Assembly: GCA_035561515.1 (NCBI GenBank)
Contig: DATMXP010000018.1
Span: forward strand, 199,568-263,567
Reading direction: 5' to 3'
Length of the DNA stretch: 64,000 nt
DNA from: Terriglobales bacterium
GTDB lineage: Bacteria; Acidobacteriota; Terriglobia; Terriglobales; Acidobacteriaceae
A model generated the notes under the pieces. The model saw only the letters and a list, made by a program, of their open reading frames with translations, was not told the DNA's origin and did no database searches. A program made the position numbers and the translations under genes. The first letter of the stretch is position 1, and every line of letters begins with the position of its first letter. This document shows, one piece after another, positions 25,717 to 34,993 of this stretch.

Positions 25717-26027
25717 AAAGCAATGTCGCAATATTCGTACTGCTTTTGGGTGCCATCGCGTTCGCGGTGATGGTGTCGGCCCAAGACTCGACCGTGGGCG
25801 GCAAAACTACCAGCACTTCGGCGCCGAATGGCTCTGCACGGCAAAAGCAAGCGCCAGACGCGGCAGACGAAGGAGAGCGGCTCTTCCATGTGCACTGTAG
25901 TCGGTGTCACGACGCACCCCAGCAACTGTCTCCGCGTGCCGCGGCGACTGTGCTGAAGCACATGCGCGTGAGGGCATCCTTGAGCCAGGAAACAGAAAAG
26001 TTGATTTTGGATTACATCCGACCATAA
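25713..26027 (+). CDS. Small secreted monoheme cytochrome c
   Basis: 104 residues from ATG 25713, which overlaps the porin stop (ATGA). A signal peptide (about 1-24, ending VSAQ) precedes a short linker and one heme-c motif CSRCH near residue 66. The remaining ~40 residues are shorter than a normal class I cytochrome, and I see no obvious Met ligand in the usual position except within KHMRVRASL. It probably serves as a periplasmic electron shuttle with the neighbouring cytochrome and CuA-like protein. Confidence 0.82.
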   Translation: MKSNVAIFVLLLGAIAFAVMVSAQDSTVGGKTTSTSAPNGSARQKQAPDAADEGERLFHVHCSRCHDAPQQLSPRAAATVLKHMRVRASLSQETEKLILDYIRP

Positions 26028-26039
26028 GGATCGATAAAG

Positions 26040-26402
26040 GTGATGGGGAAACGGCCATACGTTAAAAGAATCTTTGCAGTAATGGTATTGATCGCATTGA
26101 TGAACTCGGGACTCGCTGCCGCAGAGGCACGGAAAATTGAGATCACCGCGAAAAGGTTTGAATACTCTCCGGCGGAAATCACTATTAAGCGGGGTGAGAC
26201 GGTGACCCTGGTTGTCCGCAGCCTCGACGTTGCACATGGACTCAAGTTCAAAGAGCTCGAAGCGCAGACAGAGATCCCTAAGGGAAGAACAGCGGAACTG
26301 ACACTAACGCCGACCCAGGCGGGCACGTTCGTCGGACAATGCAGTCATTTTTGCGGGTCGGGTCATGGCCAAATGAAGTTGACGCTTCACGTTACGGATT
26401 AA
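26040..26402 (+). CDS. Secreted CuA-type cupredoxin (COX2-like)
   Basis: 120 residues, signal/anchor helix at about 9-28. The copper loop is GQCSHFCGSGHGQM, i.e. CxxxCxxxHxxM, together with an upstream His in DVAHGLKF: the ligand set of the binuclear CuA centre in cytochrome c oxidase subunit II and nitrous oxide reductase. Here it stands alone, without the two-helix COX2 membrane part. GTG 26040 and ATG 26043 are alternative starts. It sits between two cytochrome c genes, giving a cyt c-CuA-cyt c chain with no terminal oxidase subunit I in the window. Confidence 0.85.
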   Translation: MMGKRPYVKRIFAVMVLIALMNSGLAAAEARKIEITAKRFEYSPAEITIKRGETVTLVVRSLDVAHGLKFKELEAQTEIPKGRTAELTLTPTQAGTFVGQCSHFCGSGHGQMKLTLHVTD

Positions 26403-26404
26403 CA

Positions 26405-26932
26405 GTGTTTCGCATTCTACAACTCGCGTTCCTTATTTTGCTGGTGGTGGTGGCGGTCGCATGCCGCGCATCAGCGCCGGGAAAGGTCGAGACCGCCTTG
26501 ATGACACGGGCGAAACGCTTGCTGTTTGTTGGCAACAAGGACGCCAGGAATCCGCTGCAGGCGAACCCGCAAACAATCGAGTCCGGCAAGGAGGCATTTT
26601 CCAGCTATTGCATGGTGTGTCATGGATTGGATGGCCAGAACACTGGAGTTCCTTTCGCGGACCGAATGTCCCCGCCAGTGCCTAACCTCACTTCCAAGGA
26701 AGTGCAGTCATACACAGACGGTCAACTCAAGTGGATCATCGAAAACGGACTCTCACCGTCAGGAATGCCGGCGTCCAAAGGGATCCTAAATGACGACGAG
26801 ATCTGGTCGATAGTAGCCTACATCCGTAATCTGCCGAAGCCTGGAAGCCTGGGAGAGCCCTGCATCTATACCGGTGAATGTTCCCAGCCCGAGCCCGGCC
26901 AAGTTCAACCGCAGAAAGCCGGTGCGCAGTGA
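26405..26932 (+). CDS. Secreted/lipid-anchored cytochrome c
   Basis: 175 residues from GTG 26405, 2 nt after the CuA gene stop. An N-terminal hydrophobic helix ends in VAVACRAS, which may be a lipobox although position -3 is not ideal. The heme motif is CMVCH near residue 79 and a Met-containing SPSGMPASKG segment supplies the probable sixth ligand, followed by the class I C-terminal helix (EIWSIVAYIRNLP). This is the CccA/cytochrome c class I pattern. The stop overlaps the next GTG start (GTGA). Confidence 0.88.
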   Translation: MFRILQLAFLILLVVVAVACRASAPGKVETALMTRAKRLLFVGNKDARNPLQANPQTIESGKEAFSSYCMVCHGLDGQNTGVPFADRMSPPVPNLTSKEVQSYTDGQLKWIIENGLSPSGMPASKGILNDDEIWSIVAYIRNLPKPGSLGEPCIYTGECSQPEPGQVQPQKAGAQ

Positions 26933-28206
26933 ATCATCAGCTTGCGGCGGGGATTCTCAACGTATTCCGGGACGATGCTTTTTGCGATCCAGCGCCCTTG
27001 CGTCAATTCCCGGCGCGAGAGTGGTCGCGCACGGAATTCTGGCTCGATGCAAGTGGGCTGGCGCTCTATTTTCTGAATCGTCTTGAGAACCTTCATGCGA
27101 CCTCATGCATTCCTCCTCAAGTGCTGAACAAACTTGAGAGTAAGCGTAAGGGAAGTGCCAAGCGAGCGGCTGTACAACTGCAGGAACTGGAAAGTCTGAC
27201 TAATCTCCTGCAGGAGCGTGCGATCCCATTTGTAGTGATGAAGGGCTTTACGCTCATTCCTGACTACTGTCCGGATGCAACTCTTCGTTATCAACTCGAT
27301 CTCGATTTCCTGGTCCCTGAGATTGACGCGCAAATCTGCAGACACGCACTTCGACGTCTTAGATTCGAGCTTACCGACCACACTACGGAGGTCTGGCAGT
27401 TCAAGCGAGGTTCCAGTCGGCTTCCAGGTCTGCCGGACCTTTATCGGCCTCAACGGCAATCGACGGTGGAGCTGCACTTCAGTGTGCGTGGAGCATACGG
27501 GCCTGAGATCACGCCGTACTTGATTGACAGAACCGTACTTCGTTCCGTTAAAGGTTTCGTCATACCATCCCTCAGCGATGTAGACCTATTCATTGCGCAA
27601 GCGGCTCATTTATTCGGACACATTCGCAGTGAATGGACTCGAGCGTCCTGGCTGCTGGAGTTCAGAAATTTCGTAGCCGGCCGTCGGAATGACGAGGATT
27701 TGTGGAGCCGTGTCACAACCGCCGTGGCAGATCGTGATGACTTGAGGACCGCGGTAGGCTGTGCTCTCGAAGCGGCGACAAGAGCGTGGGGAGAGTTCGC
27801 ACCGCCTGAATTGACGGAATGGTTCTGCCGATACCTGAACCCCGGAGTTCGCCGCTGGTGTGAAGACTATACGCCGCACATCTTGCATGCCGAGTTTCCT
27901 GGAACGAAGTTCTATCTGATTCTTGAGCGTGAACTAGGCCAAGACACGGGTGCGTGGAAGCGTCTCCGCCGCGCAAAGCTACTGCCGCTGCGTAAACCGC
28001 CAAAAGTAATCCCGCAAGGGGCAGCATTCGGCAAAGAGTCGGCCTCTGCAAGGACACTCGCGGAATTAAGGTACGTACTGTTCAGAGCCCGGTTTCATAT
28101 CCAACAGGGAATCCGGACGGCATGGCACTTGCGGAAATGGCAGGCGAAGCGCCCAAGTGTTCAGGTTAATCGATGTTTGAGCGAGTCCATCAAAGTAGCT
28201 GATTAG
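26929..28206 (+). CDS. Nucleotidyltransferase-fold protein (NTP_transf_5 type)
   Basis: 425 residues from GTG 26929 (GTGA overlap with the cytochrome stop). The diagnostic segment lies near 100-130: IPFVVMKGFTLIPDY, then LRYQLDLDFLVP with the DLD acid pair, as in the uncharacterised nucleotidyltransferase family found with HprK-like kinases in peptide-modification and exopolysaccharide loci. The C-terminal part is mostly helical (about 230-425). It may transfer a nucleotide to a small molecule or protein; the family has no settled reaction. It is the last gene of the operon; a 76-nt gap with an inverted repeat then leads to the exopolysaccharide operon. Confidence 0.75.
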   Translation: MNHQLAAGILNVFRDDAFCDPAPLRQFPAREWSRTEFWLDASGLALYFLNRLENLHATSCIPPQVLNKLESKRKGSAKRAAVQLQELESLTNLLQERAIPFVVMKGFTLIPDYCPDATLRYQLDLDFLVPEIDAQICRHALRRLRFELTDHTTEVWQFKRGSSRLPGLPDLYRPQRQSTVELHFSVRGAYGPEITPYLIDRTVLRSVKGFVIPSLSDVDLFIAQAAHLFGHIRSEWTRASWLLEFRNFVAGRRNDEDLWSRVTTAVADRDDLRTAVGCALEAATRAWGEFAPPELTEWFCRYLNPGVRRWCEDYTPHILHAEFPGTKFYLILERELGQDTGAWKRLRRAKLLPLRKPPKVIPQGAAFGKESASARTLAELRYVLFRARFHIQQGIRTAWHLRKWQAKRPSVQVNRCLSESIKVAD

Positions 28207-28220
28207 TTAAGGGTCATGTT

Positions 28221-28233
28221 GTTGTTGAACAAC
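28221..28233. promoter_or_regulatory. Perfect inverted repeat GTTGTT-G-AACAAC upstream of EPS operon
   Basis: A 13-bp palindrome with a single central base, preceded by one more GTT. It lies about 50 bp before the NusG-like gene. A further inverted pair GTCAC (28250-28254) and GTGAC (28265-28269) is next to it. Either could be an operator; neither looks like a terminator because no T-tract follows. Confidence 0.35.
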
Positions 28234-28282
28234 CCGGTCCTATGGGCAGGTCACAAGTACCTAAGTGACAGGGCGAAGCTAT

Positions 28283-28807
28283 ATGGCAGAAGTCGATAAT
28301 GCGCCGGCAGTGCGATCCGATTGGCTGGCTGTGCAAACGCGCCCTCGGCACGAGAAGCTAGTTGCGGAAAAATTGCGAATGAAGTCGCTCTCTTCCTATC
28401 TGCCACTTCGGCGGTGTCGTCACCGATGGAAGAACGGGGTAACCGCTGATGTTGAACTGCCCTTCTTCCCAGGGTACGTTTTCGCTCAACTCGGTCCCGA
28501 GGATCGTCTTCGGGTGCTGCAGACGCCCGGTGTACTCGGTTTTGCAGCTTCACTGCATCGTCCGACGCCAATCTCGAATGCCGAGATTATGAGGCTAAGA
28601 ACCGCCATCGAAGAATTCAGGGCTGAGCCGCACGTCTTCCTGAATATCGGCGATCGGGCGAGAATTGTCGCGGGCCCATTGTTTGGAATGGAAGGCGTTC
28701 TTGTCCGACGTAAGGCCGGAGTCGGAGTCGTCCTAAACATCGAGTTGATCATGCGCTCCATCGTCGTGGAAGTTAGTGCAACAGACATTGAACCAATCCT
28801 TCCTTAA
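28283..28807 (+). CDS. NusG-family transcription antiterminator (UpxY/LoaP-like paralogue)
   Basis: 174 residues from ATG 28283; an in-frame GTG at 28265 is less likely. The NGN domain starts with SDWLAVQTRPRHEKLVAEKL and includes VELPFFPGYVFAQLG; the C-terminal KOW motif is NIGDRARIVAGPLFGMEGVLV. Operon-specific NusG paralogues bind RNA polymerase to prevent premature termination in long polysaccharide operons. As first gene of the EPS cluster it likely does this for the ~10 kb that follow. The primary nusG would be elsewhere, next to secE and ribosomal genes. Confidence 0.92.
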   Translation: MAEVDNAPAVRSDWLAVQTRPRHEKLVAEKLRMKSLSSYLPLRRCRHRWKNGVTADVELPFFPGYVFAQLGPEDRLRVLQTPGVLGFAASLHRPTPISNAEIMRLRTAIEEFRAEPHVFLNIGDRARIVAGPLFGMEGVLVRRKAGVGVVLNIELIMRSIVVEVSATDIEPILP

Positions 28808-28847
28808 GTTGCTGAACCACACGCAGTCAAAGCAAGTGAGGCACGCC

Positions 28848-31637
28848 ATGAAACGCGCCAACTTCGTTCACATAGTTGTAGTTTGCATCCTGATCGCATC
28901 TTTTGGCTGGGCACAATCCGACTCACAGAAAGACAAGCCGCTGGGCTCAAATGAAGACCGAGTCCAAAGGCTCACTCTTTCTGCTACGAGAATCATCGAA
29001 GTACTCAACGAGCGCCCAGACGTGTTGGTAGAACTGAAGGCTCTGGCAGCAGAGAAGTTCGCCAAGCAAGGCGTGAACATTCAAGTGGCGGACATCACGG
29101 ACGAAGAGTTGTTCAGACGGATCGGCTCGGACTCGACGCTACGTTCTACTATCTCCACATGGCTGGCGGCCCGTGGCTATGTTTCTAAGGCTGAGTTACA
29201 ACCACTATCAGATGATCTGGCGACGACTGACGTTCCCAGGGCACGCACCGCACCAAGCGAGTTCATTCGTTCCGAGCGATTGCAGTCGGATGCGCCAGAT
29301 AGTGAGCCCCTTTCAGCTGATGATGTACCACGACCTACCCCGGCTCAACGTGCGATCAAGCTGAGTTCAAAGATCAAAGAGCCAAGAGCCCAGCGTGAGT
29401 CAGACTTAGAACCCCAGGTTCTCCGACGCGAGAGTCCTTACAACCTGATTGCGTTGCGCGACCTATATACGCAGATTCCGGAGCAACATGCGAAACTCCG
29501 GAGGTTTGGATCCGAGCTCTTCCTGCGCGATACTTTCCAACCGTCAACCTCAATGGATCTTCCGGCAGGGCCTGATTACGTCCTGGGTCCGGGCGATTCA
29601 ATCGCGATCAGCATCTGGGGCGGCGTTTCGCAAACTATCGCTAGAACAGTTGATCGCGAAGGAAAGCTGACGCTCCCGGAAGCCGGTCCCGTGGATGTGG
29701 TGGGAGTGACCCTGCAATCGGCTGAAAAACTGATTCAACAGAAACTAGAACCGCAATTTCGTAACGCGCGTGTGAGCGTGTCGCTTGCTCGGGTGAAGTC
29801 CGTGCGGGTGTATGTCGTTGGCGATGTGCAGCGTCCAGGAGCCTACGACGTTAGCTCCCTTTCCACTCCGCTGAACGCGCTGTTTGCTGCGGGCGGTCCG
29901 ACGGCAGTGGGCTCGCTGCGAGTCGTTCGCCATATGCGTGGAGATCGGCTTATCAAGGAAATTGATCTTTATGATCTCACGATACGTGGTGTCCGGGGTG
30001 ACGTGGCGAGACTCGAGGCCGGAGACACAATCCTAGTTCCGCCAGCGGGAATGCAGGTGACGATATCGGGGATGGTGAAGAGGCCTGCGATTTATGAGAT
30101 TAGAGACAAGGACCGATCGCTGGATCAAATAGTCGACCTTGCAGGTGGCTTGCGAGTCGGGGCTTCACTGCAGGACATTCGCATCGAGCGAATCGAAGCG
30201 TCGGAACGTCGTGTGAACCTCAGCCTTACGGTTCCACCAAATGCAGATCCAATCGCGATGCGTCAAACGTTAGGCAATTTCATGGCGCAGGACGGCGACA
30301 TCATCTCCATTGCGCCGGTGCTCGCATACAGTGAGAGAACGATCTATTTGGACGGTCATGTCTTCCGTCCTGGCAGGCAATCATTTCGCGACGGTATGAG
30401 CATCAACGATGTCATCCGGTCCTATCAAGACCTCTTACCCGAACCTTCGGACCATGCAGAGATTGTCCGACTCGTTCCTCCCGACTTCCATCCCACCACG
30501 ATCCAGTTCAGCCTGCGCGACGCGATGATAGGAAATGAATCAATTGAACTTCAGCCGTTCGATACCATCCGCATCTTCGGGCGTTATGAAGTTGACGCCC
30601 CGAAAGTGGCAGTGCGCGGCGAGGTAGTTCGTCCTGGAGAATATCCGATGGTAAGGGGCATGACAGCCGCAGCCCTCATCCGCGCCGCCGGCGGTTTCAA
30701 GCGAAGTGCCCTGAGAGAGAAGGCGGACATCGCGAGCTATGACCTGAAGGATGACAGAAAGGTGGCTGTCCGGCATGTGCCTTTCGCTGTGGGACGCGCT
30801 CTTGAAAACTCCGATGCGGATATTCCGCTAAAGCCTGGTGACATCGTCACGATTTACCAGATCGCAGGCTGGAGCGAGATTGGAGCGTCGATAACGCTGA
30901 ATGGCGAAGTGCAATACCCGGGTTCTTACGGCATACAAGACGGTGAACGGTTGAGTTCCGTGATCCACCGTGCCGGGGGCTTTCGTACAGCTGCCTATCC
31001 TACCGGTGCCGTACTCCAGCGGGTGCAGGTTCGTGAATTGCAGGAAAGAGGGAAGTTGGAACTCATCCGGCAAATTGAGGCGGCGTCAGCCAGCGCGAAG
31101 CCGCTTCCAACGACGTCGCTTCAGGAGCAGGCAGGCCAGCTTCAACTCATCAGTCAACAACAGGAGCAGGTTCTCCAAAAGCTGCGAAGCCAGCCCGCCA
31201 GCGGACGCCTTGTTATCAACATCACAAGAGATGTCACATCTTGGGAAAATACACCTGCCGATGTGGAACTCCGCCCTGGCGACGACATAACCATTCCGAA
31301 GCGTCCTACGTTCGTCTTGATAAGCGGACAAGTAAGCAATCCTTCAGCCGTCACGTATTCGCCCGGAAAGAACGCGAAGTGGTACTTGCACCAGGCTGGC
31401 GGAGCAACCGAGCTAGCCCATAAGAAACAGATTTTCGTTGTGCGTGCAAACGGCACGGTACTCGCCAGAAATTCAGGATCAGACGTCGATGTGCTCGGCT
31501 ATCGCATGGAACCAGGAGACGTGCTTGTTGTCCCGCAACGCATTCTGGGCGGGTCCACTGTCTGGCAGAGTCTGCTGAACACCGCCCAGTTCCTGTCGTC
31601 CGTTTCGATCACGGCCCGAATCGCTTCGTCCCTCTAG
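28848..31637 (+). CDS. Polysaccharide export outer-membrane protein with repeated SLBB domains
   Basis: 929 residues from ATG 28848, which gives a proper signal peptide (VHIVVVCILIASFGWAQ); a GTG at 28776 would overlap the upstream gene. The N-terminal 220 residues are a Pro/Glu-rich linker. The Poly_export domain starts at DYVLGPGDSIAISIWGG, followed by several SLBB repeats, each with a VYVVGDVQRPGAYDV-like turn (for example VTISGMVKRPAIYEI, AVRGEVVRPGEYPM, ITLNGEVQYPGSYGI, VLISGQVSNPSAVTY). Wza-like channel-forming proteins have one to three SLBB domains; here there are about six. It would carry the polymer across the periplasm and outer membrane. Confidence 0.92.
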   Translation: MKRANFVHIVVVCILIASFGWAQSDSQKDKPLGSNEDRVQRLTLSATRIIEVLNERPDVLVELKALAAEKFAKQGVNIQVADITDEELFRRIGSDSTLRSTISTWLAARGYVSKAELQPLSDDLATTDVPRARTAPSEFIRSERLQSDAPDSEPLSADDVPRPTPAQRAIKLSSKIKEPRAQRESDLEPQVLRRESPYNLIALRDLYTQIPEQHAKLRRFGSELFLRDTFQPSTSMDLPAGPDYVLGPGDSIAISIWGGVSQTIARTVDREGKLTLPEAGPVDVVGVTLQSAEKLIQQKLEPQFRNARVSVSLARVKSVRVYVVGDVQRPGAYDVSSLSTPLNALFAAGGPTAVGSLRVVRHMRGDRLIKEIDLYDLTIRGVRGDVARLEAGDTILVPPAGMQVTISGMVKRPAIYEIRDKDRSLDQIVDLAGGLRVGASLQDIRIERIEASERRVNLSLTVPPNADPIAMRQTLGNFMAQDGDIISIAPVLAYSERTIYLDGHVFRPGRQSFRDGMSINDVIRSYQDLLPEPSDHAEIVRLVPPDFHPTTIQFSLRDAMIGNESIELQPFDTIRIFGRYEVDAPKVAVRGEVVRPGEYPMVRGMTAAALIRAAGGFKRSALREKADIASYDLKDDRKVAVRHVPFAVGRALENSDADIPLKPGDIVTIYQIAGWSEIGASITLNGEVQYPGSYGIQDGERLSSVIHRAGGFRTAAYPTGAVLQRVQVRELQERGKLELIRQIEAASASAKPLPTTSLQEQAGQLQLISQQQEQVLQKLRSQPASGRLVINITRDVTSWENTPADVELRPGDDITIPKRPTFVLISGQVSNPSAVTYSPGKNAKWYLHQAGGATELAHKKQIFVVRANGTVLARNSGSDVDVLGYRMEPGDVLVVPQRILGGSTVWQSLLNTAQFLSSVSITARIASSL

Positions 31638-31638
31638 A

Positions 31639-32925
31639 ATGTCGTCCTCACAATCAACAGCGCCCACTCGAGAAACCATTCATGTCACCACGCTGTTAGA
31701 GCGAGCCCAAAGCCGCGCGGCCTGGGTCGATAGAGTATTGCTGTTATGGGACAACCGAGGACTACTAGTCCGAGCGCTCGTCATCGCTATGGCGGGGAGC
31801 ACGTTATTAGCATTCTTAATACCAAAGCAATACGAATCGAAGGTCCGCCTTATGCCTCCGGAGCAGCAAGCGGGGACCGCGGCCATGCTCGCCGCGCTCT
31901 CGTCACGTGCGGTACCCAGTGGGATGGGAGCGCTAGCGGGGACGCTACTTGGAATTCGGAATACTGGGGCAGTATTTGTCGATCTCCTACAGAGCGACAC
32001 GGTTCGAGAGCACATAATCGAACGTTTCGACCTTCAGCGCGTGTACGGGAAACGCTACCGGGAAGACGCGCTCAAGAAGCTGTCAAGGCGAACTGACATC
32101 GACGAGGACCGGAAGAGTGGTGTCATTCGCGTAATCGTCACTGATACCGACCGCGCAAGGGCGCAGCAGATGGCGCGAGCGTATGTCGAGGAGTTGGACA
32201 AGCTTGTTGCGACCGTCAACACCTCGGTCGCGCGACGAGAGCGGGAGTTTATCGAGCAAAGGCTCGCGAATGTACGGGAAGAGCTATCGCGATCGCAACA
32301 GGAGTTGAGCCAATTCTCGAGTAAGAACTCCACTCTCGATATCAAGGAACAGACGCGTGCAATGGTGGAAGCCGGCGCAAAACTGCAGGGTGAGTTGATT
32401 GTCGCCAAGTCGGAACTGCAATCATTGCAGCAATTTTACGGGGATGCGAACGTGCGCGTACGAGCAGTGCGGGCACGTGTAGCTGAACTTCAAAGGCAGT
32501 TGGAAAAGCTTGGCGGGAATGCTGAGGCTGAGCAGGGAGTTCCCGCAGGCGCGCTGTATCCGCCTCTAAGACAATTGCCGGCACTGGGCGTCAAATGGGC
32601 AGATCTCTATAGGAATGTTCGCGTTCAGGAAACTGTTTTTGAACTTCTTACGCAGCAGTACGAACTAGCGCGGATCGAGGAGGCAAAAGCGATTCCGGTG
32701 GTTCGCGTCGTCGATCCACCCAGTTGGCCGGAGAAGAAATCGTTTCCACCACGCCTCCTGATCATTCTGCTGAGTTCGATATCGAGTGTAGTGGTCACCG
32801 GCACTCTGCTAATCGCACGACGTCAGTACAGCAACATGAGCCTGGAAGATCCCAGAAAGCTGATGGGAATCTATCTTTGGTCGGGCCTGAAATCCGATTT
32901 GCAGAGGATTCGCATTCGCCGATGA
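31639..32925 (+). CDS. Wzz/chain-length determinant family protein
   Basis: 428 residues; ATG one base after the upstream stop. TM1 at about 49-66 (LVRALVIAMAGSTLLAFLI), a long coiled coil (REREFIEQRLANVREELSRSQQ and following), a PLRQLPALGVKWADLYRNV segment before a second TM helix (LLIILLSSISSVVVTGTLLI near 372-392). No C-terminal tyrosine kinase domain. Sets or supports polymer length together with Wzx/Wzy. The stop overlaps the flippase start (ATGA). Confidence 0.9.
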   Translation: MSSSQSTAPTRETIHVTTLLERAQSRAAWVDRVLLLWDNRGLLVRALVIAMAGSTLLAFLIPKQYESKVRLMPPEQQAGTAAMLAALSSRAVPSGMGALAGTLLGIRNTGAVFVDLLQSDTVREHIIERFDLQRVYGKRYREDALKKLSRRTDIDEDRKSGVIRVIVTDTDRARAQQMARAYVEELDKLVATVNTSVARREREFIEQRLANVREELSRSQQELSQFSSKNSTLDIKEQTRAMVEAGAKLQGELIVAKSELQSLQQFYGDANVRVRAVRARVAELQRQLEKLGGNAEAEQGVPAGALYPPLRQLPALGVKWADLYRNVRVQETVFELLTQQYELARIEEAKAIPVVRVVDPPSWPEKKSFPPRLLIILLSSISSVVVTGTLLIARRQYSNMSLEDPRKLMGIYLWSGLKSDLQRIRIRR

Positions 32926-34286
32926 GAGTCAGAATCAGGGAAGTGATCGCGACGAATGGGATACGGGATGGCGTTGCGAATGGCGCGTACGGAGTCGCCG
33001 ATTATCTTTCACAGCCTTTGATCATGTTTTGGGCAGCTCCCTTTTTGTTGCATACACTCGGAGCCGCGCAATACGGACTGTGGATGTTGATCATGGCTAT
33101 CGTAGGAAGCGCGGGAGCGATATCCGCTGGATTCGGAACCGCTGCGATTAAATATGTTGCAACCTATAAGGGACGGGAGGACTGGGAGAAAGTTGTCGGT
33201 TCCATACGCTGTTCGCTCACTTTGAACCTGCTGTTTGGCTGTGTGTTGGGGCTCGTCATCATTGCGGTAGCACCGGTTTCAGTTCGGTATCTCTTCCGAA
33301 TTGATTCAACGTTGTCGACGCATGCGGTCGCCGGACTTCGCTTAGGCGGAATTGTTGTATTGGTCAGATCGCTCGAGTGCGTATTTGCCGCCAGTCTACG
33401 AGCGTATCAACGGTACGACGTTGCCGTGCGAATTAGCGTAATCTCGCGCACCGTGGTTGTACTCGCTTCTGTTCTTCTGGCTGGCTTGGGTTTCACCATC
33501 GTTTCCATGATGGCCGTTTCGATCATCGTTGGTGTTGTTTCACTGGCGGTCCACATGTGTGCTGCCCGAGGCGCAATCAGCGGATTGACAGTCCTCCCGT
33601 CTTTCGATCGGAAACTCTTGCGCGAGCAGTGGCACTTCGGGGCATACAGTTGGCTACAGGTAGTGACAGGGATTGCGTTCAATTACGGCGACCGTATGGT
33701 AATAGCGGGATTTCTCGGAATTGAGCACCTGGCTTTGTATAGCATCTGCGTGCAGATCGCACAGCCTATTCACGGAATACTCGCTTCGGGCCTGAACGTC
33801 GTATTTCCCTGGGCAAGTTCCAATCTTGCTTCGAAGACAGGCGACAAGCAACTGTCCACCTTAAGGTCTCTTGTAATTCTCAATTTCGCCGCAAGCGCGG
33901 TACTTACGACGGCCCTGCTCATCATCAGTAAGCCACTGCTGGTGTTCTGGATGGGCAAGACATTTGCTGACCAAGCATGGACCGCCCTGTGTGTTGTGTC
34001 TGTCGGATTTGGCCTTGTGTCGGTGAATATCGCACCGCACTACATCCTGCTCGCTAGTGGCCAGGTTCGCTATCTCACCCTGCTGAACCTTGCAGCTACC
34101 GTGATCGCGATGTTGGCCACCCTTATTTGCGTTCCAATTGTTGGGCTCCTAGGAGCGCCGATCGGACGACTCTTCTACGGCCCAGTCACCTGGACCATGT
34201 TCAGTCGTCTGGGCCGCGTGTTCTCGAACGAATCGCGACCATCACAGAGCCCGCTGATTTCAAGTTCAGCCATTTCTCAGGTATGA
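32922..34286 (+). CDS. Polysaccharide flippase (Wzx/MATE superfamily)
   Basis: 454 residues from ATG 32922, inside the ATGA overlap with the Wzz gene. About 12-14 predicted TM helices, e.g. LLFGCVLGLVIIAVAP and LVILNFAASAVLTTALLI, with the charged N-terminus typical of oligosaccharide flippases. It would move undecaprenyl-linked repeat units across the inner membrane. The last four bases overlap the following methyltransferase. Confidence 0.9.
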   Translation: MRVRIREVIATNGIRDGVANGAYGVADYLSQPLIMFWAAPFLLHTLGAAQYGLWMLIMAIVGSAGAISAGFGTAAIKYVATYKGREDWEKVVGSIRCSLTLNLLFGCVLGLVIIAVAPVSVRYLFRIDSTLSTHAVAGLRLGGIVVLVRSLECVFAASLRAYQRYDVAVRISVISRTVVVLASVLLAGLGFTIVSMMAVSIIVGVVSLAVHMCAARGAISGLTVLPSFDRKLLREQWHFGAYSWLQVVTGIAFNYGDRMVIAGFLGIEHLALYSICVQIAQPIHGILASGLNVVFPWASSNLASKTGDKQLSTLRSLVILNFAASAVLTTALLIISKPLLVFWMGKTFADQAWTALCVVSVGFGLVSVNIAPHYILLASGQVRYLTLLNLAATVIAMLATLICVPIVGLLGAPIGRLFYGPVTWTMFSRLGRVFSNESRPSQSPLISSSAISQV

Positions 34287-34993
34287 CATTCGCTACCTCA
34301 TTAGGACGAACTATGGGTCAGCTTGCTCATGGCCTTGATCAGAGGTTCGGAGTTCGTGCGTGGCTCAGAGGAGAGCCTCGTCCACCGCGGGGTGGCTTCG
34401 ACTTAGAAGGGGAGAAGATTCTCGACTGGGGTTGGATCTGCGTCAACCTGCCGGAAGGGCCGAAACGAGCATTGGAGATCGGATGCGGTGAGTCGCCGGT
34501 TATACCAGCGATGCTGGCCCGCGGCTATGATGTTACGGCAGTCGACTTCGATGCACGCATCGCTCGCGAAATTAGCGGGTTCACGTTTATACGTGGGGAC
34601 TTCAACCAGGTTGGATTGGTACCGGGCTTCGACGTTGTGGTGGCTTGTTCAGCAATCGAGCACTTTGGTTTATCCGGCAGGTACCGATCAGATGAAGACA
34701 CTAACGCGGACCTCCGGGCCATGAAGAAAGTGCGGTCGCTACTTTCCAAGGATGGCATCGTTTTTCTGACGATTCCGATCGGACTGGATGCGATCCATGC
34801 ACCTTGGCACCGAGTCTACGGTTCGGAGAGGCTGCCCATGCTGCTGGAAGGCCTCGTGATTGTGCGTTCGCGATTCCTTCTAAAGAACCCTCACGGCCCC
34901 TGGTACGAGACTACGCTGCACAACGCGTTCAACCATCCGGTGATGCTGCAACGTTATGCCTTGGGCGAGTTCGTCTTGAGCCGACAATCTTAG
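34283..34993 (+). CDS. SAM-dependent methyltransferase in the EPS operon
   Basis: 236 residues from ATG 34283 (ATGA overlap). RALEIGCGESPVIPAMLARG is motif I, followed by VTAVDFDARIA, FDVVVACSAIEHFGLSGRY and LSKDGIVFLTIPIG. The C-terminal WYETTLHNAFN is unusual for sugar O-methyltransferases but compatible with one. It probably methylates a sugar of the repeat unit. The stop (TAG) interleaves with the GTG of the next gene. Confidence 0.85.
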   Translation: MTFATSLGRTMGQLAHGLDQRFGVRAWLRGEPRPPRGGFDLEGEKILDWGWICVNLPEGPKRALEIGCGESPVIPAMLARGYDVTAVDFDARIAREISGFTFIRGDFNQVGLVPGFDVVVACSAIEHFGLSGRYRSDEDTNADLRAMKKVRSLLSKDGIVFLTIPIGLDAIHAPWHRVYGSERLPMLLEGLVIVRSRFLLKNPHGPWYETTLHNAFNHPVMLQRYALGEFVLSRQS

